Virus record (IMG/VR): IMGVR_UViG_3300031711_000029
Coordinates: 1 to 21,012 of that record
Direction: 5' to 3' (one strand)
DNA from: a virus
DNA: 21,012 bases
Part shown: positions 16,859 to 21,012 of the stretch, in pieces
Numbering within the stretch: position 1 is the first letter of the stretch
Layout of the letters: every line of letters starts with the position of its first letter
Translations under genes and position numbers: made by a program
Notes under the pieces: generated by a model
Seen by the model: the letters and a program-made list of their open reading frames with translations, nothing else
Database searches by the model: none
Told to the model about the DNA's origin: nothing

Positions 16859-16887
16859 TATATGGCACAGAACGGCACTTGGGGCAA
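16859..16887 (-). promoter_or_regulatory. Possible promoter for the vWA gene
   Basis: On the minus strand TTGCCC (16887-16882) is followed after 17 bases by CATATA (16864-16859), a passable sigma70-like pair. It starts just downstream of a terminator T-run and about 35 bases before the vWA ATG. The match is moderate. A phage-specific promoter using the shared CTTGCCCCAA word is an alternative. Confidence 0.3.
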
Positions 16888-16921
16888 GAAAAAGCGGCCC
16901 GGCGATTCCTCGCGGGCCGCT
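16888..16921 (-). terminator. Intrinsic terminator after the scaffold gene
   Basis: The 8-bp stem AGCGGCCC / GGGCCGCT is extended by GCGA/TCGC with one bulged C, closed by a GGAA loop and followed by five Ts on the minus strand. It lies about 20 bases after the scaffold stop and separates the portal-scaffold block from the vWA-HNH-capsid block. Confidence 0.88.
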
Positions 16922-16941
16922 CACTATTGAAGGCTGGGCCG

Positions 16942-18054
16942 TCAGGCCGCCGACCTCTTCTTGATCGTGTCGAGCTTGTCGAAGATGTCGCGCCACTCGG
17001 CTTGGAGCGCCTCGCGGTTCGGGCCGCGGTAGTAGGCCCAGCCCTTCTCGCTATTGGCTCCCGCCTTCATCATCCCGTCGAGCTCTTGGAAGCGAGTCTC
17101 GGCGCTTTGCTGCGGCGTCATGTTGCCCATCGGCGGCTCGGTGGCGAACGGGTTCGCCTCGCGCGCCTTGGCGGCGAAGAACGCCATGATCTCGGGATTG
17201 TTGCCGAGCTTGCGGCCATCCTCGCCGCGCGCACCCATGATGGAGTTCCAGGCCACGTCGTCGGCCGGGAAGTAGTTTCTGGCCGCGTTCATCGTCGGCT
17301 TGAACTTGTCGCCAAAATCAGCGCGCATCTTCTCGCTGCCATTGATCGCATCGCGCTCGTCGGCCTCCGCCTGCGCGTCTTTGATGCTGTCCTGCATCTG
17401 CGCGACCCAGCCGAGCACGCCCTTGACCTGTGAGCCGGTCAGATTGAGATCGTGCGCGGCGGGCTTGAACGACTCGATCATCTCCTTGTCGGCCTCGCCC
17501 CACACGATGCCCTTGCCGAGATCAACCTCGTAATCCTCCGGCTTCTCCGGGATGCCGTTCGACTTGCGGAACTCGGCGAGCTCCTCGGCGGTCGGGTTCT
17601 TCGACAACGCGCGCTTCAGCTCGCCAGCCGAGACGCGCTGTTCGAGCGCGCGATAGGCGGTGAGGATGTCCTTGGGCGAGCCATAGCGCTCCAGGCGGGC
17701 GAGCAGCTTCTTGTCGTCGCCGGCGAGCTCCTGGCGCCAGTCTTCAGGCCATTTGCCTTTGACGGCGGCCTCAGCCTCGGTTGGCTTCCGTTCGCCGTCG
17801 GCGAGCGTTCCGGCTGCGGCGGGTTTCGCAGCGACGACGGGCGGCGCCTCGCCAGCAGCGGGCGTCTTGCCCCCGTCGGCCTGCGGCGTGGCGAGCGGCT
17901 TGGCGGCGACGACCGTCGCGCCATCGGCCGGCGGCGGCGGCGGCCCGCCCTTGCCAGGCTGGCCATCGGCGAGTTTGGCGTTGCCGAGATCGGTCGGCGG
18001 CCCGCCAGCGCCAGGCGCCGGAGCGGCAGGATCAATGTGGTCGTTCTCAGCCAT
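16942..18054 (-). CDS. Capsid assembly scaffolding protein
   Basis: This 370-residue protein has its ATG at 18054 and GGGAG seven bases upstream. The first 95 residues are disordered and very rich in Pro, Ala and Gly. The core begins with KWPEDWRQELAGDDKKLLARLERYGSPKDILTAYRALEQRVSAGEL (about 101-145, read in parts), the hallmark 'P.dW.....D.k.l..L.ry.s..d.....' segment of podophage scaffolds. Next comes ELAEFRKSNGIPEKPEDYEV and a helical, charged remainder ending in a basic C-terminus, DKLDTIKKRSAA. Scaffold proteins assemble the procapsid and commonly use a basic C-terminal helix to bind the shell. Size and position between portal and capsid fit T7 gp9 (307 residues). It ends just before a terminator. 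Confidence 0.85.
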   Translation of the reverse strand: MAENDHIDPAAPAPGAGGPPTDLGNAKLADGQPGKGGPPPPPADGATVVAAKPLATPQADGGKTPAAGEAPPVVAAKPAAAGTLADGERKPTEAEAAVKGKWPEDWRQELAGDDKKLLARLERYGSPKDILTAYRALEQRVSAGELKRALSKNPTAEELAEFRKSNGIPEKPEDYEVDLGKGIVWGEADKEMIESFKPAAHDLNLTGSQVKGVLGWVAQMQDSIKDAQAEADERDAINGSEKMRADFGDKFKPTMNAARNYFPADDVAWNSIMGARGEDGRKLGNNPEIMAFFAAKAREANPFATEPPMGNMTPQQSAETRFQELDGMMKAGANSEKGWAYYRGPNREALQAEWRDIFDKLDTIKKRSAA

Positions 18055-18065
18055 TTTCGCTCTCC

Positions 18066-18419
18066 CTAAGTGGTTGGCATTTCGTCGTCGTGGACCGCTG
18101 GCGCGGCCGCATTCTCGGTCGCGCGCATGGCGGCGATTTGCGACGGCGTCATGTTGAAGGCGCGGAGGAATTGGAGCGCCACGAAGCGCTTGCCCTCAGC
18201 GAACGCGGTGTCGCGATCACTGTCAGGGCGGAACGATAAATCGTCCTTGCGGCAAACCTCGAACAACAGCCAGTTGACGAAGGCGCCCTGTTGCTCGGGC
18301 GTCGCCTCGCCGCCGACAAGCCCTTTGACCGCGTAGACGATCGCCGTGTTGAGCGGGGCCGGCAGATAGGGCGCGTTGGCGGGGACTTGGACCGCGACTT
18401 TCTTGACGCTCGAAGCCAT
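18066..18419 (-). CDS. Small Bbp19-like phage protein
   Basis: This 117-residue protein (ATG at 18419) starts four bases after the portal stop, with no clear ribosome binding site of its own, so it is probably translated by coupling to the portal. The core, FVNWLLFEVCRKDDLSFRPDSDRDTAFAEGKRFVALQFLRAFNM, has the 'D-L-S-F-R-P ... T-A-F-A-E-G-x-R ... G/A-L-Q' pattern that I associate with the Bbp19-like domain found in many podophages beside the portal gene. Its role in the virion is not established. It may be a minor head or assembly factor. The C-terminal 20 residues are acidic and Ala-rich. Confidence 0.8.
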   Translation of the reverse strand: MASSVKKVAVQVPANAPYLPAPLNTAIVYAVKGLVGGEATPEQQGAFVNWLLFEVCRKDDLSFRPDSDRDTAFAEGKRFVALQFLRAFNMTPSQIAAMRATENAAAPAVHDDEMPTT

Positions 18420-18422
18420 GGG

Positions 18423-20150
18423 CTATACGGCCCCGCCCTGTTGCGGTTGCTGCTGGGGCAAAATGCCGCCTTGTTGCAACATCGTCGCTGCCTGGCCGAT
18501 CTTGCCGGCGATCGTCGCGCCCTGGTCGGCGGCGCCGGCAACTTGCTGCATGGTCTGCGCCTGCGCGGCGGCTTGGCGGTCCTGCGCCTTCTGCGGATCG
18601 GCGATCTCTTTGGGTACGAGCCACTTGGCCGGCGCGCCAGAGCCGGTGACGGCGTCGCGGAACGCCTGGTCGACGTCGACGTCGTGCTTGACGGCAGGGT
18701 CGATCGCCATGCCGAGCTGCAAGAGCTGGCCGACTTGGGTGAACGCCTGCGCGTTGGCGCGGGTTGCCGCCAGGGTCAGCGGGCTGTCGAAGATGAAGCG
18801 GATGTCCTGACCGCGCAGGAGCGGCGGCATCATCGCGACCGGGCCGAAGCCGTTCATGCGCAGGATCATCTCGAAGGTCTGATCGCAGACCGCGCCGTTG
18901 TATTCCGACTGGATCGGCTCGAATAGCGGCGTCGTGTTGCGGATGAACTCTTCCCACAACTTCGAGACCTCGAAGGCGGTCCGGGCATGCGAGGTGTCGG
19001 GAAGGCGGATTTGGTTGAGGTAGTGGCCGTCGGCGATGATCTTGGCGATCCGCGACTCGCGGTCGACGCCCCAGCCGAGGTTGGGCTGCGTCTTCATCAG
19101 CGGCTCAAGCGCGGGGCCGGTGCGTTCATCGTATTCGGCGTCGACCCACGTAATGCCCCCGGCAAAGCCGTTGACGCCGCCCTGGATCACCTGTCCGACC
19201 GCCTTCATCGGTGGATCGACCGCCTTCTGGCCGGCTTCGAGCAGGGTCAGGGTGATCTGTTGGAGCATGCGGGCATCGGCGATGTTGACCACCGTCGGCG
19301 GCGCGTAGCCGTAGCCGAAGCCGGGGACCGTTTCCCAACGCGGGCAGATATAGCCCATCTGCCATTGGCCGATCTCTTCGAGGATGGTGTCGTGGTCAAC
19401 GCAGACCCAAACCGAGGTGAAGGGCAGCTTGCGCTTGTTGGTGCGGCGATCGCCGCCGGGCGCGCGCTCCTGCTTCGCGGAGCCGATCGAATCGTAATTA
19501 TCGGTCGGCAGGACGATGTGCCGGCACTGCACTTCGCCATGCGGATCCTTATCAGCCGCCGTCCTCACGGTGTCCGGCACCGTGTCTGGGAACAGCTTGA
19601 CGAGATTGATGTTTGAGATCTTGCGCTTGACGTGGACCTCGTTGACCCTGCCGCTCGAATCCTCTGAGAAGGCGACGTCGCGCATGTGATGGGTGCGGAA
19701 GGCGAGGCCGGTGAAATCCTGGTTCGGCCGCAGCGAGATGCAGGCGTTGCCGATCGTGACGAAGTCGCGGTCGCCCTCTTTCGAGGAACGTGACCATCCC
19801 GACATATTGTCGTACATCGCCTGTCGCATTTGCTCGCTCGCCCAATCGAGCCATATGCGGCAATGCGTGTCGGTGTTGATTTTGTCGGATTGCGTGCGCG
19901 CGTGGAACCACGCTTGGCCCGGAGGCCGCAGCATCGCGCTGATCGAATTAGCGAGGTCGCGCGAGGCCATCGCCGGAATGCCGGTCATCAGGTGGGAGGC
20001 GAACTCCATGCCCATGGAGCGAACCCAGGTGTAGTCCGCGCGCTCGGGATAGAACTGCTCCGCGGTCGCTTGCCATAGGCTAAGTATTGGTAATCGCTTA
20101 GCAAACAGACTGTCGGAAATCCCGATGAGGTCCTTAGCCCGCTGGTCCAC
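18423..20150 (-). CDS. Portal protein (head-tail connector)
   Basis: This 575-residue protein starts with GTG at 20150. GAGGAGG six bases upstream makes the non-ATG start convincing. It matches podovirus head-tail connector proteins (T7 gp8, 536 residues): residues 14-40 LFAKRLPILSLWQATAEQFYPERADYT, then TGIPAMASRDLANSISAMLRPPGQAWF, the helix-rich WLDWASEQMRQAMYDN, and later GFGYGYAPPTVVNIADARMLQQITLTLLEAGQKAVDPPM, the family's best conserved stretch. The C-terminus is Gln/Ala/Pro-rich. It would form the ring through which DNA enters and leaves the capsid and to which the tail tube attaches. The first 17 bases overlap the 3' end of the HNH gene, whose coding sequence contains the portal ribosome binding site. 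Confidence 0.92.
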   Translation of the reverse strand: MDQRAKDLIGISDSLFAKRLPILSLWQATAEQFYPERADYTWVRSMGMEFASHLMTGIPAMASRDLANSISAMLRPPGQAWFHARTQSDKINTDTHCRIWLDWASEQMRQAMYDNMSGWSRSSKEGDRDFVTIGNACISLRPNQDFTGLAFRTHHMRDVAFSEDSSGRVNEVHVKRKISNINLVKLFPDTVPDTVRTAADKDPHGEVQCRHIVLPTDNYDSIGSAKQERAPGGDRRTNKRKLPFTSVWVCVDHDTILEEIGQWQMGYICPRWETVPGFGYGYAPPTVVNIADARMLQQITLTLLEAGQKAVDPPMKAVGQVIQGGVNGFAGGITWVDAEYDERTGPALEPLMKTQPNLGWGVDRESRIAKIIADGHYLNQIRLPDTSHARTAFEVSKLWEEFIRNTTPLFEPIQSEYNGAVCDQTFEMILRMNGFGPVAMMPPLLRGQDIRFIFDSPLTLAATRANAQAFTQVGQLLQLGMAIDPAVKHDVDVDQAFRDAVTGSGAPAKWLVPKEIADPQKAQDRQAAAQAQTMQQVAGAADQGATIAGKIGQAATMLQQGGILPQQQPQQGGAV

Positions 20151-20781
20151 CGAGAGCCTCCTCTATTCCGAGACCTCTCTTAAGGCGAACCCTCACACCG
20201 CTCGCCGTAAACGATGGGGCGGCGACTCGATATATGTCCATGAACGGCATCAAATTGCCGCGGTAAACGTATCTTGGCGTCGTGCGTTTGTTGTTGTTTT
20301 GCTCGGTGCGCGTCGCCCACCGCACATTACCGGGGAAATACCCCTTGTCGTTGTCAATGCGGTCGACTGTGTGCTGCGGGCTGGGGCGCGGACCGACGTT
20401 GGCGAAGAATGCCTGAAAACTCACGCGCCACTCATCGCAGACGGCAATGCCGCGCGAAGAGTACTCCTGGTAGCGCTTGTCGCTCGGGGTGTAGCAACGC
20501 GCCAGCATGCAGCGCCACGATTTATATTCCGGCGACTGCGACATGCCGTGCGTGACCGCCGCGTCCGCCAATTCCTTCTGTCGCGCCGTAGCCGTCTCGA
20601 CATGGTAGCAGCCGCAAGACTTAGTGTTGCCGCACTTGAGATTTTGGCCGACGACAGAGACGTAATTCCCGCAGTCGCAGCGGCAGAGCCATTTGATTGG
20701 CCCAGACGGCGCGCATCCGTCCCGCCGCAACACCGCGAGGCGCGCGAACTTCATGCCGGAGAGATCGACAAGCGCCGGCAT
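20134..20781 (-). CDS. Zinc-ribbon HNH-type endonuclease-like protein
   Basis: This is a 215-residue protein. I chose the ATG at 20781 because GGGAG lies seven bases upstream and the frame above it overlaps the end of the neighbouring gene in another frame. Residues 8-60 form a likely zinc ribbon: MKFARLAVLRR, then C33, C35 and C37 in CRCDCG, then C50, C56, C58 and H60 in KCGNTKSCGCYH. Residues about 88-160 carry the HNH-like part: YKSWRCMLARCY, GIAVCDEW, then H137, D140, R141 and D143 in HTVDRIDNDKGYFPGNVRWAT. The C-terminal part may bind DNA. Such proteins are widespread in phages as free-standing endonucleases. It is wedged between a small structural gene and the portal, consistent with an insertion, and it overlaps the portal start. 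Confidence 0.82.
   Translation of the reverse strand: MPALVDLSGMKFARLAVLRRDGCAPSGPIKWLCRCDCGNYVSVVGQNLKCGNTKSCGCYHVETATARQKELADAAVTHGMSQSPEYKSWRCMLARCYTPSDKRYQEYSSRGIAVCDEWRVSFQAFFANVGPRPSPQHTVDRIDNDKGYFPGNVRWATRTEQNNNKRTTPRYVYRGNLMPFMDIYRVAAPSFTASGVRVRLKRGLGIEEALGGPAG
20157..20163 (-). promoter_or_regulatory. Ribosome binding site for the portal gene, inside the HNH gene
   Basis: GAGGAGG on the minus strand lies six bases before the portal GTG and within the last codons of the HNH gene. It decides the portal start. Confidence 0.85.
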
Positions 20782-20794
20782 TGAAGGGCTCCCG

Positions 20795-21012
20795 TCACTG
20801 ACCAGAACCGAGGGATCGGCTGGCATAGGTGTCGGCGGCGGTGGCGACTGGGGCGCGCGACTGGCCGTTTGTGCCCTGTTTGCCGGTGATGGTCGAGGCG
20901 CGGCCGTCACGCCCAGCCGCGGCGAGCATCGCCTGCTTCTGAGCTTCCAGCACGGCGGAGGAATTGGCGTCGGGCTGCGGCGCCGCGGCGGCGACTTGCG
21001 GTGTGGCGGGGG
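20795..21012 (-). CDS. Small pre-portal phage protein (partial, N-terminus beyond right edge)
   Basis: This frame enters from the right edge and ends at the TGA at 20795-20797, giving the last 71 residues. It is too incomplete to show a start. The fragment is Ala/Gln-rich, then has AVLEAQKQAMLAAAGRDGRASTITG and ends with ADTYASRSLGSGQ. Small proteins carrying a 'GR-x-G-R-x-S-T-I' motif and a 'D-x-Y...L-G' end are common directly before portal genes in podophages. T7 gp7.3, a tail assembly protein, has the same place and size class, but I cannot claim homology. It is clearly a real gene: the alternative frame used by the longer version of the HNH gene here is low-complexity Pro/Ser sequence. 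Confidence 0.7.
   Translation of the reverse strand, partial: PATPQVAAAAPQPDANSSAVLEAQKQAMLAAAGRDGRASTITGKQGTNGQSRAPVATAADTYASRSLGSGQ

Larger units (their letters stand above)
16828..16941 (-). other. Intergenic region with terminator and possible promoter
   Basis: This 114-base gap separates the scaffold and vWA genes. Reading right to left it contains the terminator, then the 10-base word shared with the other post-terminator gap (16879-16888), a possible promoter, and the vWA ribosome binding site. Confidence 0.6.

Noticed and set aside
20782-20910. Longer N-terminus for the zinc-ribbon HNH gene
   Set aside because: The extra 43 residues are Pro/Ser-rich and overlap the real end of the pre-portal gene in another frame. 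The ATG at 20781 has a good ribosome binding site.
1-21012. T7-type 23-base promoters, tRNA genes, CRISPR arrays, attachment sites, integrase
   Set aside because: I looked for these in the gaps by eye and found none. Gaps are short and the rest is coding.

Overview
The window is a single, tightly packed block of bacteriophage virion genes. All supported genes lie on the minus strand and read from the right edge to the left edge. The order matches the late region of T7-type podoviruses: a short protein before the portal, portal (head-tail connector), a small protein, scaffold, major capsid, a small head protein, tail tube (gp11-type), large tail nozzle (gp12-type), then four internal or ejection proteins in the gp13-gp14-gp15-gp16 slots. 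The DNA is GC-rich by eye and the proteins are rich in Ala, Gly, Arg and Pro, which fits a phage or prophage of a GC-rich proteobacterium, probably an alphaproteobacterium. The host is an inference. No integrase, terminase, polymerase, lysis cassette, tRNA or host gene is visible, so the window does not settle lytic versus temperate.

Right part (about 16.9-21.0 kb): the end of a small pre-portal protein, a zinc-ribbon HNH-type protein whose end overlaps the portal start, the portal with a GTG start and strong ribosome binding site, a small Bbp19-like protein, and a Pro/Ala-rich scaffold. A clear intrinsic terminator closes this block.

Middle (about 13.4-16.85 kb): two cargo-like genes sit between scaffold and capsid. 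One is a von Willebrand factor A (vWA) protein with an intact metal-binding site; the other is an HNH-AP2 endonuclease in which the whole HNH+AP2 unit occurs twice. Capsid and a small head protein follow, and then a second strong terminator, placed much like the terminator downstream of capsid gene 10 in T7. The same 10-base word lies just beyond both terminators.

Left part (1-13.34 kb): a head-tail or tail protein of unknown role, tail tube, tail nozzle, a small GNAT/gp13-like protein, a gp14-like internal protein, a 1287-residue ejection protein and the first 1471 codons of an even larger protein that runs off the left edge. The 1287-residue protein appears to join a lysozyme-like domain to an SGNH/GDSL esterase domain. 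The largest protein carries a ddrB-like ParB domain and other segments typical of phage 'polyvalent' proteins. Together, these genes would build the capsid and short tail and supply the proteins ejected into the host at infection. The enzymatic ejection proteins, the vWA gene and the duplicated endonuclease are the least ordinary parts.
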